64,000 bases of DNA, from the NCBI GenBank assembly GCA_946811185.2, contig OX328103.1:32916266-32980265 (forward strand). The letters are read 5' to 3'. The notes under the pieces are model-generated. The model did not search any database. It was given only the letters and a program-made list of their open reading frames with translations, and was not told the origin of the DNA. Positions within the stretch are counted from its first letter, which is position 1, and each line of letters opens with the position of its first letter. The position numbers and the translations under genes are program-made. Positions 40,695-53,544 of the stretch are shown here, one piece after another. The stretch is from Hippopus hippopus. Taxonomy: Eukaryota; Mollusca; Bivalvia; Cardiida; Cardiidae.

Positions 40695-43600
40695 GCAAAA
40701 GCCCCTGTATTCGACCCTAACCCTGAAAGGGTTAAAGAATATCTTGGAAAAGAGAACAGTTCGAGTACAATACACAAATACCTTGGAAAAAAAATGTAAG
40801 GAAAGGGATGAGGCTGATGAGTAAATTACGTTTTTATAAAAAAAAACTAGCAGAAAATCAGATGACTTTGAATACATGTATCATTAAAATGAAATAAGAT
40901 TTGAAACATTATCTGGAAACATCCTGGCAAAAGAGAAATTGATCACAAATAATAATAATAATAATAATAATTATTATTATTATTATTATTATAGATCCGT
41001 TATTAAAACCATAAAACCATAAAACCTATTTTGTATAACAACCGACTTAATCATGGGTTAGACTGGTCCTTGGACATATAGGAAATTGACCAATAGCAAT
41101 AATTTTTGGTCCAGAGCGCGCAGGCTGACCTGGATCGATACTTTTCGCAGATGCATTAAGCCCCCTTTTGCCAGAGCACTGCTCATTTTTCTTTTTCTTT
41201 TTCTGTTATCCTCGGCAGTTTATATTCAGCTAAGTAGGCTTAAAAACCGAGATCTTTATTCAGCTGACAGAAAAAAAAATGTCGATTTAAAAAATTTATC
41301 GCTCGAAAAGGGTAACCACAAACTGGTGGAGAAATATAAATGAAAGTACCAGCTGATCATGTAAAAAAGCCAAATGCGACTTCAGAGCTATTTTTTCGGG
41401 GTATATTTTACCACATCGGACGGTGTAGACAAGACTGCACGTTCTTTGCAGTCCGATCTTAATTTACACTGTCTACAAAAACCGTCTTGGGCCCCACACA
41501 CCAGCCTAAGGGTAAAAGCTCTGTTTGTCTTTTGTTTTTCTCTTGAACATTTTTCAAAGTGTCATAATATTTCTCTTCAAATTATTCTCCCATAAAAACT
41601 GAAATTATAATTCATAAATCAGCCGATATCTGGATGGGATATCTAAATTTACCGGTTTTTTCCAATGACAGCAACAAAACGTTTTATTGCTCTACAATTA
41701 CTGCTGCTGGTGCGTTACGACGACATTTTATCCATTCTTTGTTTCCCCCCCCCCCCCCCCACATACACACACACGCACATGCACACGCACACACACACGC
41801 ACACGCACACGCACACCTTCTCAACTCATGGCATATCAGGGTCGGTATTCACTAACCATTCTCAAAAACATTCTTAGTCTTATTCTCGAAGATTTTGTAA
41901 ATTTGAAAGGTTGTTTTGAATAGCTAGAATATCAATGTCTGTCCAATGGCTTCGCTATCAGGATCGACAATTATATTATTTGTACAATGAAGGAATTTCG
42001 ACAGGGAAACATAGAGTGGAAACAGAAAACGTTATTCAGACGATGATACTGAAGGCTGACGGACACTTTCCTTTTGTCTACCCTTTGATAAAACCTTTAA
42101 CCTATTACGAAACAATCCCTAGTTTTGACGACCCTACTGAAAAGGACGTTTGAAATGTTGTGGAAAAGAAAAAAAATGCATCTTCTCATTTTTCTATAAT
42201 GTTTTCCATCCTTTACTCCATCCCAAACCCAAAGAAGAAAAACAATTTATTTTTGAGTCACATTTGTTTAATCGTCTGCAAATGCTATCAATGGACCAGT
42301 CTACCGTTTTGTCGCTTGGAAATAGTTTTAATATGAGAATATAAATTGACTTGATAATTTAATTGGTCATTTATTATCTTGCCCGTCATCCCTTAGATAG
42401 CCAAGCTAAGAGAAATGGACATTTTTTGCATCTGCTAAATGTTTCGACCCAGGCCAGCCTTCACAGTCCGCGCAGGCTAACCTGAGTTGAAATACATGTA
42501 GTTTGCCTTTGGAAAATTTTCTTCATTACAAACTACCATTCTACCAAAGGATTTAGCCGATTCATAGACAAAATAGATTCGTGGATTCGAAATTATATTA
42601 TCGCAAGGTATTATGTATCACGAAGTTGTATTAAGCTTCTTTTGCCAGAGTATGTCTCATATACTATGTGCAAAAGGACATATTCGTACTCGGTGCCGTC
42701 ATGTTTAAGAAAATCATGTACACGTACTCTTTTTTAATCGGTGGCAATTCCTAAATAAAGGGAGAAGGGAGTGCGAATGACCGATCGTAATTCAGGCAAT
42801 TTTAATAATTCTGTTTCAAATTCATTGTTTTGCCCCAAACAACCGAAAAATGCAAAGCGTAATTTTAGCTGTCAACTCTGAAATTTACAAGTGACAGATT
42901 TCACGAGCTGAAATGAGCAAGTCGGCTTCTTTGCGCATGTTTATTCGGACTCGGGTCAGAGGTTATTTACAGCCCAGGACCACGCGCGGATGGACGTTGG
43001 TCAGTCTATAATCGGGGGGACATAAAATAGCAGGAGTTATGACAGAAATTTTAGTTTAGAGCTGCTTGTCAGGTGCAGCACGGGAAAAATGCCTAGATTT
43101 CTAGTTTTGAATCAGAATCTTTCTGTCACCATAACTTCCTTTGTTTGTCTGTCTATAACTATGTAATAAAAAAAAGAACCATATTCGCTATGTTCTGTCA
43201 AAATGGGGTTTAATACATTTTATGATTGATTGTACCTAGCAAGTAATCACATAGTTATGGATCCATGGAATCCATTTTGTATAACAAACGGCCGAATCCT
43301 GAGGTAGAATGGTCCTTGGACTTTTAGAAGAATTACCAAAAGCAAAAAGTTTCGACCGAGGTCAGCCTGCGCGGATCGCGCAGGCTGACCTGGGTCGATA
43401 CTTTTTGCAAATGCATTAAAACGCCTTTTACAGGGCATGGTCAATGCAGTTTTAGATATGAACTATGGATCAATATATTGGTATTTCTCTTTGCGGACGC
43501 CTTTCTTTTTTCTTGACAAGTTGCATATCCAACAGATTCACCACAGTATTGGGACCTTTTTAAAAAAAAAAATCTATCTTTAACGTCACTGGATACTTTG

Positions 43601-44199
43601 TGTGTGTGTGTGTGTTCAAGGAAGTGTCTTTATTCGGACGAAAACAGCTTACTTAAGTTCCATGCGACTACAAAATACTCGAGTAAGCGACATTTTGGTA
43701 AAAGGTTTGAAAAGACTTGCCAAAAATGAAGACCGTCAAAGTCTGAGTACGTCAAAGCCAGTTCTCTTCAATAATTGCACGTCACAGAACGGAAACCGTA
43801 AACAATAGAGTGATTCCGAATGAAAATCATCTTTTTGTGATTTCCTGGTATTAGAGAGCTTCCTTTCATGAGGCGGAATAATGTCTATCAAGCAAAAAGG
43901 CAAGAAATGACAAGTCGAGGCTTTTCTGCATACTCTCGATATCGTGTTTGGCTGTCAACTTCTAGAAGGAAAATTTTGGTTGATTTCCTTCTCTGTTATA
44001 TACAGAAGAGCCTCCGTATGTCGTACAGTATAGCAGCTAACATATCAGTTTATTTTCAGGAAATACGACATTGCAAAAAATCGCTCATTCAACAAATGCG
44101 TGTTGGAAAAGTACGCAATATTTAGTATGACTGATTTGATATTGGGTAGAAGAAATAATGTAAACACGTTTGTCTTTGGAAAAAAGCTGCAAGCCCTAT

Positions 44200-45120
44200 T
44201 GCAAGGATCAGACAGCCAGAGACAGATAGAGACAGAGACACACTAACAGAAACATTTTACATAGAGGTGCAGATAATTAAAGGTAAAGACACAGACAGAG
44301 ACCGATATACACAAAGACAGATCTGTACAAAGAGACAGAGACAGCTACAATTGGAAACAGAGACAGACAGACACGGATAGACACAGAAACATACTAAAAG
44401 AAACATTTACCACAGATGTGAACATAATTACAGATTAAGACACATACAGAGACCGGTATAGGCAGATACAGATACAAACAGACAGAGACACCTACAAATG
44501 GAAACAGAGACAAAGACGAGACTGTTAGAGACAGAAATGGATACAGACAGACTGTATCAGTTAGAGACTGGTACAGACAGAGACAGTATCAGATAGAGAA
44601 AGTGACTGGCGGACAAAGACGGATAAAAACAGGGGCAGATATGGGCTGATACAGACTGGATATAAATCAGACGGAGTCACATCTTCAAAACAAATACAGG
44701 CAGATAAAGACAGGGACAGATATCGAGAGATACATGCAGAGACGGATATCGAGACAGTAACAGATACAAACAAATATAGACAGATACAGATAGGGCCAGA
44801 TATCGAGAGATACATGTAGAGACGGATATCGAGAGAGTATCAGATACAAACAAATATAGACAGATACAGATAGGGACAGATACCGAGAGATACATGCAGA
44901 GACGGATATCGAGACAGAGACAGATACAAACAAATATAGACAGATACAGATAGGGACAGATATCGAGAGACACATGTAGAGACGGATATTGAGACAGAGA
45001 CAATGACAGATAGAGATCTGAAAAGAAGATACAGGCGGATATGGACAGATACAGACAGAAACATTCAATCAGAGACGGATAAAAGCAGATAGAGAGAGAA
45101 ACATGTACAGACAGGGACAA
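44200..45120. repeat. GACAGA-rich satellite with about 80-bp higher-order unit
   Basis: A purine-rich array. CAGATACAAACAAATATAGA recurs at 44761, 44841 and 44921, giving an 80-bp period. It produces long low-complexity open frames on the minus strand that are not genes. Confidence 0.85.
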
Positions 45121-46374
45121 ATAGGGACAAACCCCTATAAATACAAAAAGAGAATTAGTTTTCTTAACGGTGTTTAGAGCAGCTTTTCAATTATATCACT
45201 TCGACAGCTCGCCTATTCATGTTTTTACTGGGTTTTTCTACCACTAGGCTAGGGTTGCTCGAGGACACCACCACAAAAAACCCAGTGGCTCGAGTAAGGA
45301 TCGAACACGGGATCTCCCGATTGCTAATCCTACGACACCCCTATTACTGAACGACAAAGAAAGAGATCGATACCTATTGAAACAGAGAAAGGTATGGGCC
45401 AGTAGAGGAGGGGTGCTGTTACCTTGTGTGGCTTTCCATTGTGAATGTGGAGATTCAAACCCGGACTTTCCAACTATACTTGACATAGGTGTATGGTGCC
45501 CATAACCTGAAGCGAGAAATATCTGTTACTTTAACCCAATACCAAACAATTCCGAGTTTTATCGACTCCGGGGCAAAATCTCATAATATAAGCCACATCA
45601 TTATCTGTTGTCTGCAAAAGCTTTCAATTTTGACCATGTCATATGGTAGAGAGCCAATTGGTGCAACAATGTAAAGAGGAAAAAAAAAAGAACAGAGGAC
45701 TTGTGACTGTATTTGGCTCTAGATATTTTGTAAGTGCGATTTCTTTCTGACCGATCAGATTACCATACAATTATGTCATGCGCAGAGACGGATGTCTTGT
45801 GAGTGTCCGCTCTCTTTGAGTGAGAACATGCACAATTTATTTTCTATTTACTGCATACGACGAGAGAAAACCACACAATACTATTTAAAATGTTACATGT
45901 AAGTCTGGAAGATTGAAATGATGTAAAGGCACTAGGCGTAATTAGCCCCGGTCATAAACAGGCCAATGACAGCCCGAATTAATGATAGAGAGCACCTGCT
46001 GAGCATGCGCATTTTGTTCTTGTTAACCCTGTACAAATGATCCCAAACCTTTCTAATACAAAGGCGGGGAAGCTTCAGAAACGTCGCAGAAAAAAAGGAG
46101 AAAATACTGATAACCAGCATATTCTCCTATATCCTGAATGGTTTTACCATTTCAAAGAAAATTCCTTCATTTTAGCCACATTTTTAATGTATCGTCTGCA
46201 AATGCCTCAACATTATAGTATCCTAAATTTCGTCTGGTATAGAGTAAATCGTATACTTATTTCAATCAACCTTTATCCACCTAAATAAGTGAAATGGAAC
46301 TTTTAAGCCGATAGTAAAACACCAAATTTTGCTATTTCAAGGGAATTTTCTTGGTAGGAAAATACGTCCTAATC

Positions 46375-46438
46375 GGGCAGTGTAGATCAAAGATCAGACT
46401 GCACGTTCTGTGCAGTCTGATCTTGATCTACACTGTCC
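46375..46438. repeat. Palindromic repeat family C, copy
   Basis: A near-perfect hairpin around GATCAGACTGCACGTTCTG. It is followed by GCGCTTAGCAGCCTGGGGGT, the intact form of the site split by the Harbinger element. Confidence 0.8.
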
Positions 46439-46831
46439 GCAAAAGGTCAGTGAGTCGCGCTTAGCAGCCTGGGGGTTAAAACATTCGAAAGCTTCACGTC
46501 CATGCGTATCGGTCGATTTCGTGTCCGGATTTATACAACAAAAACTCATTTCAAGTACATGTTAAGTCCTATCGCGATCGCATCGCTTGAAACAGTTTGA
46601 GACAGTAGTACGTGGATGAATATAGACCTCTGGCTTTTCAGGTTTAAGGTTTGAATGGAGTGATGGGCGGGGTCAACTTTTGGAACGACCCGCATTGTGG
46701 CACGAGTACTGCTTCGGATTTCAGGAAGCAATCATACAGAGTGTCTGACAAATGTTACAAGGACTTGTTTCACAAATGATGTAAACTATATTTGGCCAGT
46801 GCTCTGAGACTGATTAATTGATTGATTATAT

Positions 46832-47133
46832 GATGTTTAACGCCATTTTCAACGTTATTTCAGTTATATCGCGGCGGCGAGCGCACCTATCCATGCTTTC
46901 CTGGAGTCTCTGTTACCACCAGTACCCTGCACAATTTTCTTTCCAAGCCACTGGCTGCTTTCCCACATAACCATCATCGAGACAATGGTCAGGGGTGGGA
47001 GAGGAATGAATCCTGTTGCAGTGACTATCATCAATCCTCTGAAAGAAATTGGCCGAGCCATGGATCGAACCCAAGACCCCCATCCCCCTGTTCTCAAGTT
47101 CTGCACGCTACGACTTAGCTACCGGGCCTCGGC
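46832..47133 (-). repeat. tRNA-derived SINE, copy 3
   Basis: On the minus strand it begins GGCCGAGGCCCGGTAGCTAA and has a GGGTTCGATCC B box. The body is shared with the 3285-3563 copy. Confidence 0.75.
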
Positions 47134-47335
47134 CCATGTTCTGTGAAAAAGGGTTTGATGAATCTATAGAATGTATCGACAAAGTCAGCCTGTGCAATCA
47201 GAGGAGGCTGACCTGAATCGAAACATTTTGCTATTGGTCAATTTTGTGCATGCCGAAGGACCAGACTATCTCATGATTCACTCAGTTCTTGGACAAAAAA
47301 GATTTTATGGATAATATAGTTAACCCTAAGGCTTC

Positions 47336-47338
47336 TAA
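47336..47338. repeat. Left TAA target duplication of the Harbinger element
   Basis: TAA here and at 54071-54073. The three-base TWA duplication is typical of PIF/Harbinger elements. Confidence 0.9.
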
Positions 47339-47349
47339 AGCCAGGGTTA

Positions 47350-47780
47350 CACCAGAACCGAATTCTCCTGAATAAATTCGGACCGATTCTGCCCGAATAT
47401 GGCCTGAATCGGATGGATTCGGTTGATTCGGAACTTATTCGTCTCTGATACGGGGAGCTTCCTGAATCAGAGACGAATAGGTCCCGATTAGGTCACGAAT
47501 TAAGCAGAATCGCCAAGAATTGACCCGAATCGATTTTGAGCATATCGAATAAGGTCGAATGGCAATCCGAATAGAGGCCAGAATCGAGCCAAATGTGAGC
47601 AGAATTGAGCCCAATATGGCCCGAATTCCCCGATTACACCAGAATAATGACTCGAATGTCGACCCGAATCGGGACGAATATGGCCGAATGCGCCGAATAC
47701 GCCACCGAATTACCCGAATTCGCCACAGAATCATTGGATTTTGGCTAAATTTGGACCCGAATTATGTCCGAATTAAAGAA
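47350..47780. repeat. Left subterminal CCGAAT motif array
   Basis: Dozens of CCGAAT, GAATCG and ATTCGG hexamers in both orientations with irregular spacing, mirrored at the other end. They are likely binding sites for the element's DNA-binding protein. Confidence 0.75.
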
Positions 47781-47864
47781 AACATGATTTGCCTGGAGGT
47801 ATATATGGGTGTGCAGGAGCTGTGTGCATCTCACATGCACCTTGCCATTCGACCTGTGCACACA

Positions 47865-49214
47865 ATGGAAAATCAAAATCTTCTCATCGCTACCCAACTG
47901 CTGCTGGAGGATGACATTTTGCAAAACGAGGCAATTGAAATAGATATGTCTACAGACAGTGACAGCGATATCAGCGATGGCTTAGTCTGTGATGGTGGCG
48001 ATGACGATAATGCATCAGCAGATCGGCGCAGACGAAGATGGTGGGTCCGCCCCTGGATCGAACGACGAGTGGAGTATGGCCAATATAACGCACTGATGCG
48101 GGAACTCGAGCTTGAAGACGTCCAATCGTTCCAGAACTTCTTGCGGTTTGATCCAGATCAGTTCGAAGAGATCCTTGCCAGCGTTGGTCCAGCACTCACA
48201 AAGAGAAGAACCAACTACCGGGAACCATTAGAGCCTGAATTAAAGCTGGCGCTGGTCCTGCGACACTTTGCATCAGGGGACAACTATAAGAGCTTGATGT
48301 ATGCCTTCCGTGTCTCCAAGTCATCCATCGTCAACATGGTGCCAGATGTAGCCGAGGCGATCATCAAGGAATATGGTGATGAGTTGGTCAGCGCTCCCAC
48401 CACACCAGAAGGATGGAAGGCCCTGGCAGATGGGTTTCTGCGGCGTTTGAACCTTCCACACTGCGTCGGTGCCATCGACGGGAAACATGTTGCCATAAAA
48501 TGTCCGAGGCGTGGCGGTTCGGTGTACTACAACTACAAGGGGTACCATTCCATTATCCTCTTCGCTATTGCTGATGCGGATTACAGGTTTACCTGGGTTG
48601 ATGTTGGGGCGAACGGGTCAGCGTCCGACTGCCAAGTATTCAACAGCTCCGAGCTGAAAGAGGCGATAGAGGATGATACTATTGGCTTCCCAGATCCAGA
48701 CCCTCTTCCCGATGACAACGTCGACATGCCCTACTTTCTGGTCGGTGACGACGCTTTCCCGCTACGTACCTGGCTGATGAAACCCTTCTCCAGAAGACAG
48801 CTAGGTAACGGCGAGCGCATATTCAACTACCGCCTTTCAAGGGGAAGGCGGGTCATCGAGAACGCCTTCGGTATTTTGGCTAACCGGTTCCAAGTTCTGC
48901 TAACAACCATGCGCCAGTCTCCAGAGACTGTGACCAAGATAGTCCTCGCGTGTGTCTGCCTTCACAACCTCCTGAGATCCGGTCAGAACGGACCACCACC
49001 AGGCATCGACTTGGAAGACGAGCAGCACAACGTCATCCCTGGTCAGTGGAGAGAAGAAGCACAGATGGAAGACCTCCAGGCTGTAACGGGGAACAGAACA
49101 ACAAAGGAGGCGAAACGCCAGCGCTTGACATTGAAGCACTACTTCATGTCAGAAGCTGGAGCGGTAGAGTGGCAACAGCAGATGATTCGAAAGAAAAAAA
49201 AGATACAAAAATGA
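47865..49214 (+). CDS. PIF/Harbinger DDE transposase (nuclease)
   Basis: 449 aa from the ATG at 47865. An in-frame ATG at 47559 would translate the subterminal motif array and is rejected. This is the catalytic nuclease of Harbinger elements, with the DDE_Tnp_4-type core: Asp205 in VGAIDGKHV, Asp255 in NGSASDCQVF and Glu332 in RRVIENAFGIL, plus the usual NYKGYHS and FLVGDDAFPL stretches. An acidic N-terminal tail and a helix-turn-helix-like segment (about 125-165) precede it. It works in the nucleus with the MADF protein encoded convergently. The open frame and retained triad indicate little decay. An in-gene intron cannot be excluded but is not needed. Confidence 0.95.
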   Translation: MENQNLLIATQLLLEDDILQNEAIEIDMSTDSDSDISDGLVCDGGDDDNASADRRRRRWWVRPWIERRVEYGQYNALMRELELEDVQSFQNFLRFDPDQFEEILASVGPALTKRRTNYREPLEPELKLALVLRHFASGDNYKSLMYAFRVSKSSIVNMVPDVAEAIIKEYGDELVSAPTTPEGWKALADGFLRRLNLPHCVGAIDGKHVAIKCPRRGGSVYYNYKGYHSIILFAIADADYRFTWVDVGANGSASDCQVFNSSELKEAIEDDTIGFPDPDPLPDDNVDMPYFLVGDDAFPLRTWLMKPFSRRQLGNGERIFNYRLSRGRRVIENAFGILANRFQVLLTTMRQSPETVTKIVLACVCLHNLLRSGQNGPPPGIDLEDEQHNVIPGQWREEAQMEDLQAVTGNRTTKEAKRQRLTLKHYFMSEAGAVEWQQQMIRKKKKIQK

Positions 49215-49730
49215 AAAGGACTTGGAATGAAAGTCAGGAACAGAGACAATTGTGCTGAGGTTTCTTACGGAATTTTCGCCTTAACCCCAAGGGTTTGTGA
49301 AACACAACAATGCCCCAGATACGTTGTAATTAAATACTATGTATATTATGAACATTCTTTTCATTTCGTATTTTTCTTTTCATGTGTCTTTAAGCCTTAA
49401 GTCCGTCCGTCTGTCCATCTGTCCCTCTGTCTGTCTGCACAAACTTAACGTGAAAACTTAACATTTTCCCATTACTCCTAAAGTAATTTAGTTACAAGGC
49501 TCATATTAGGTATGAAGGCACATCTCATCAATACACATCCGGTGGTACCAAAGTCAAGGTCATCTGCAAAGGTCAAGGTCGAATATCAAGGTTCCATTTC
49601 TCAAACTAGAAGGCCCTGAAGGGCCTGAATATGCTCTACTGGCAGAGATTTTGCTTTTAAATAAAGAAATAAAGCATTCATTAGGAATTCATTATGCAAA
49701 AAGACAAAAAATTGACATTTTCAACTCAAA

Positions 49731-50335
49731 ATGGCTACTTTTCCATTACTGTTTGTTGATTTTTTTCAAACTCAACAGGGTTAAAAAGCTATTGATGGGA
49801 TAAACAAGCTGAAAAATTCACAAAAATCTGATCACAAATAAATACTTTATCATGTAAACAAGCAATGAAATTGTTCAATTTGAAATGGCTACTTTTCCCA
49901 TACTGTTTGTCGGATTTTTTTTCAAAATCGATATATTCCAAGCCATTGATGAGATATACAAACTGTGTAAGTTTCACAGAAATCTGACCAAAAATGAAGA
50001 CTTTATTGCATAAACAAGAAATGAAAGTTTTTAACTTGAAATGGCTACCTTGCCCATACTGTTTGTTGGATTTTTTTTCAAAATCAATAGGGTTGAAGCT
50101 ATTAATAAGATAAACAAACTCTGCAAGTTTCATGGAAATCTGACCAAAAATACAGACTTTATCGCGTAAACAAGAAATGAAAGTTTTTAACTTGAAATGG
50201 CTACTTTTCCCATACTGTCTGTCGGATTGTTTTCAAAATCAGTAGGGTTAAAGCTATTGATGAGATAAACAAACTGTGAGTTTCACGAAAATCTGACCAA
50301 AAATAAAGACTTTATCGCGTAAACAAGAAAAAGAC
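49731..50335. repeat. 156-bp tandem repeat, four copies
   Basis: Copies starting ATGGCTACTTTTCC or a close variant at 49731, 49885, 50041 and 50197 give periods of 154-156 bp. The array is bracketed by partly complementary sequences (GCTCTACTGGC near 49632 and GCCAGTAGAGC near 50403), suggesting one inserted unit. Confidence 0.85.
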
Positions 50336-51024
50336 TAACGGACAGACGGACGGACGGACGGACGACGGAAACCACGCCATGACATAAGCTTTGCTGGCTT
50401 TCAGCCAGTAGAGCTAAAAATTGCCGTTTCGGGGGCATTAGTGTTTCACAAACACATCTTGTGCACAACAGAATCTTATCAGGGTTGCGAATCGACTGCA
50501 TGTGTCACGTTAAGTCTAGAAACCATAATTATCATGACCATTCATTAAAATTCAATAAGGTAACGAATACCATATTAATCCATTGACAAACCACATAATT
50601 TTAGACTAGTCAAAATCGAAAGATATTGCAGACGACAAATTTATTCAATGTGACTTAACCCATTACCACACAAAGCCATATTTTGACGCACTAACGATAT
50701 ATAGCTCTGAAAAACATTGTGAGAAAAGAATTTCTCCTTTCTCACAATGTTTTCTACCCTATATAGCACTTATTTTTCATTTTAAATGCACTTTTAAATG
50801 TTGTCTGCAATTTGTTTCAATTTGGACCAGTCTAAAATTTTGTTGTCTGGTAATGGGTTAAACCACAAGTCAAAAAGGGAACAAGACACTGTGAAGAGAA
50901 AAATTGATGATAAGCAGCAGTTTTTAGCTCCACTGGCCAAAGAGAAAGAAGAAAATCTGTAAACATCTTCTTGTGACAAACCCAAGGTATGCCTTATTCG
51001 AAAAGAATAGCATGCCCTTGATCA

Positions 51025-51312
51025 CAGGAATTTGACATTCTATAACCAAAATAAATGATCAAATATGAAAAAAAAATCTCCCCTATATAATATAAACACA
51101 AGGAATGCAACGTTTCGATTGCCGGTGTAATGCTGAGAAATGACCCCCATTATAAAATGACCTACGGGTCATTTTGTAATGGGGGGTCATTTCTCTGTAT
51201 TACACCGGCAATCGAGACGTTGCATTCCTTGTGTTTATGTTATATTATATAGGGGAGATTTTTTTTTTTCATATTTGATCATTTATTTTGGTTATAGAAT
51301 GTCAAATTCCTG
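51025..51312. repeat. 288-bp near-perfect palindrome (foldback MITE)
   Basis: The ends CAGGAATTTGACATTC and GAATGTCAAATTCCTG are exact complements. Complementarity continues to the centre near 51168, around GACCTACGGGTC. It is a non-coding foldback element nested in the Harbinger spacer. Confidence 0.88.
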
Positions 51313-52226
51313 TCCCTTGATAAACCATATAAGTTACAAATATAGGCGATCCTAGCGATATAGGACCATCATGGTCCTCTTGTTTTTTGTTCTCATTTAA
51401 TTCTTTTTCTTACTCAGTTCTCTTGTCTCTATAACCCGTTTCTTCTAATCTTTTCTCCTTTTTTTTTCTCTTCTCATCTCTTATTTTATTTATCTCCCAG
51501 CTTTTCTTCTCATCTCTTCTTTTTCTCCTCTATATCCTCTACTTTTCCTTATCTTTTCACTTCTCCAACTGTCTACATGTTCGCTTCTTTTCTCGTCTCT
51601 TCCTTCGGTGAAAAGTTTTCCTGAAATTTGGTTATTACTGAAATACCATCTTTTCTCAAAACAAGGATTCCTCACGGCGCTGGATTCCAAAAGGGGTTAA
51701 ATCCAAAAGTATTGGTAAAAATCCGAAATTTTGAACTAATGCTGTTTGCGGACAGCTCATACAATTTTTTCAAAGACAGAAACTACTAACTTTAGGTTAA
51801 ATGAAGGAAACCTAAATTACTTAACTTGATTCAGACTTTTTTGGAATAAATCATGATTTTGTTGATTTTTTTCTGCCTCCATATTTTTTATGCGATAGAT
51901 ATTGCATTCAATTCCCATGTCTAAGATGCAAAGATAATTTATCACCTAACAACTAAATCGAGCTTTTCCTATAGTCAGGCCTGTCAGGGGACTATAAAAC
52001 ACAGAAAAAATCAAAATATTAACTGTATTATTACAAATATAACTGAATTTCAAAGTGCAAGGAACCAGTATCCATCATGTAGAAGCATAGATAAGTTTTA
52101 CAAAAAAAACAAAAAAATCCTCAACTATTAATTAAACAACAAAGAGTCATGATAGTTTTTTCAGTTTCATAAAAACACAGCAAAGGAACAAATGTCATCA
52201 ACTATTACTTGAACAACAAAGAGCGT

Positions 52227-53474
52227 TCAGGGCAGCTGGGCGAAGTCTTGGTTGTCGAAGTTGAAGGCTTCTCTCATGACCGAGCCGAAGGAGAGGTCCT
52301 GGCTGCCCATGTTTGAATTTTGGCGAACATTCGATGGAGTTGGTGGTGTCTGCAGCTGGTATTGCTGCCCTGCCTGCTGTGGCCTTGATGGCTGCTGGAA
52401 CTGCTGCTGTTGCATTGGTGGCTGCTGGAAATGCTGCTGCTGTGGCAGTTGTCTTGGTGTCTCTAGAGCTGGAGTAGTAGGAGGCTTGACTGGCGTTGAT
52501 GTCACTAACGACTGTTTGTTGAGACGCTCTGATTCTTGCAGGAAGTAGCGACATCCATCAAACGACCATTGGTGGAAATGGTACCAGATTGAAGGGTGGA
52601 TCTCTTTGGAAACTGCAGCTAGCCAGTTTTCATACGCTGCCTTCTGATCAAGAGGCGGGGCTGTTATCAGCTTCTGCACCTGCTGCTGGAGCTTCGCAGA
52701 CGCCCGTGCTCGCTCATTGATTTTTCTGATGGCCTCTACTTTCACCTTCTTTGTCGGTGGAGGAGCACTGGATGTTGATGCGACAACCTCCATGTCGGTG
52801 TCGTTGGATTCATTGGCGGCGACGTTTTCCTCCTCTTCCGGTTCCTCGTCGCTCGTCGGTTGAGAAGTTGATTTGGACGTCGACGGCGCCACTCGTGGAG
52901 CCTTTGCCTTTGACTTTAGTGATCCCAAGGTCCTTCCTGGCATCCGGTGGACTTGGGGAAGCAGGAACTGAAAACTGTCAGCAATCCACTGCTCTGCAGA
53001 AGGCAGCACCTTTGTCCCGTCTCCTGACTTCTTCTCGATGGCCTTAGCGAATCTCGTGCGAACCCCCTCATACCAGGTCCTGAGATTTTTCGGTTCGATG
53101 CCCAAGGAAACCGCTTTTAACCTATAGACCTTGTCCTGTTTGTCGTTGTCTTTATAGTCGGGATCACCCTTGTCCCAGATGATGGGGTTCTCAAACAACC
53201 AATCTCGAAGACCCTCCTGCTCGGCTTGGCTGAATTTCAAGCGTTTAGGAGTTTTCCCCTTCTTCTTGGAGTCCTCGCTGGTAGTGGTCTTGATGAACTT
53301 CTTCTGATAGGTCTTCTTTGTAGGGCCGATCGATTCTGCTTCGGATACTTCATCATAGTCTTCACCAGGAATGTCCACATCTAGGTCTTCTGAGTCTGAC
53401 ATATTTTCAGATGGAGGTGGATGAGGGGAAGTGGAAGACTTCCTCTGGGTGATCTTGGATTTACTTTTAGGCAT
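52227..53474 (-). CDS. Harbinger accessory MADF/Myb-like DNA-binding protein
   Basis: 415 aa. An acidic N-terminus with a basic cluster, then a MADF/SANT-type domain (about 81-165; EGLRDWLFENPIIWDKGDPD, LRTWYEGVRTRFAK), a basic/acidic linker and a Gln/Pro-rich C-terminal third. In Harbinger elements this partner brings the nuclease into the nucleus and binds the element ends. The CCGAAT arrays are its likely targets (inference). It is convergent with the transposase gene. Intact. Confidence 0.88.
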   Translation of the reverse strand: MPKSKSKITQRKSSTSPHPPPSENMSDSEDLDVDIPGEDYDEVSEAESIGPTKKTYQKKFIKTTTSEDSKKKGKTPKRLKFSQAEQEGLRDWLFENPIIWDKGDPDYKDNDKQDKVYRLKAVSLGIEPKNLRTWYEGVRTRFAKAIEKKSGDGTKVLPSAEQWIADSFQFLLPQVHRMPGRTLGSLKSKAKAPRVAPSTSKSTSQPTSDEEPEEEENVAANESNDTDMEVVASTSSAPPPTKKVKVEAIRKINERARASAKLQQQVQKLITAPPLDQKAAYENWLAAVSKEIHPSIWYHFHQWSFDGCRYFLQESERLNKQSLVTSTPVKPPTTPALETPRQLPQQQHFQQPPMQQQQFQQPSRPQQAGQQYQLQTPPTPSNVRQNSNMGSQDLSFGSVMREAFNFDNQDFAQLP

Positions 53475-53544
53475 GGCAAAAACAAAGATCTTATCTCGTT
53501 GTATGCTACAGGAACAATGAGGCAGAGATATCCCTGCACAATCT

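Larger units (their letters stand above)
49215..52226. other. Middle of the Harbinger element, repeats
   Basis: The 3-kb spacer between the two convergent genes contains a 156-bp tandem array (49731-50335), family D fragments near 50700-50860 and a long palindrome (51025-51312). No gene is recognised. Confidence 0.7.

Noticed and set aside
41634..41923. His/Thr-rich open frames
   Set aside because: They are produced by the C-run and CA microsatellite at 41747-41817.
44561..45120. Several long minus-strand open frames rich in Ser/Leu/Ile/Cys
   Set aside because: They are translations of the GACAGA satellite.
47559..47864. 102-residue N-terminal extension of the Harbinger transposase
   Set aside because: It translates the CCGAAT motif array into arginine/isoleucine-rich filler. 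The ATG at 47865 starts the conserved acidic N-terminus.
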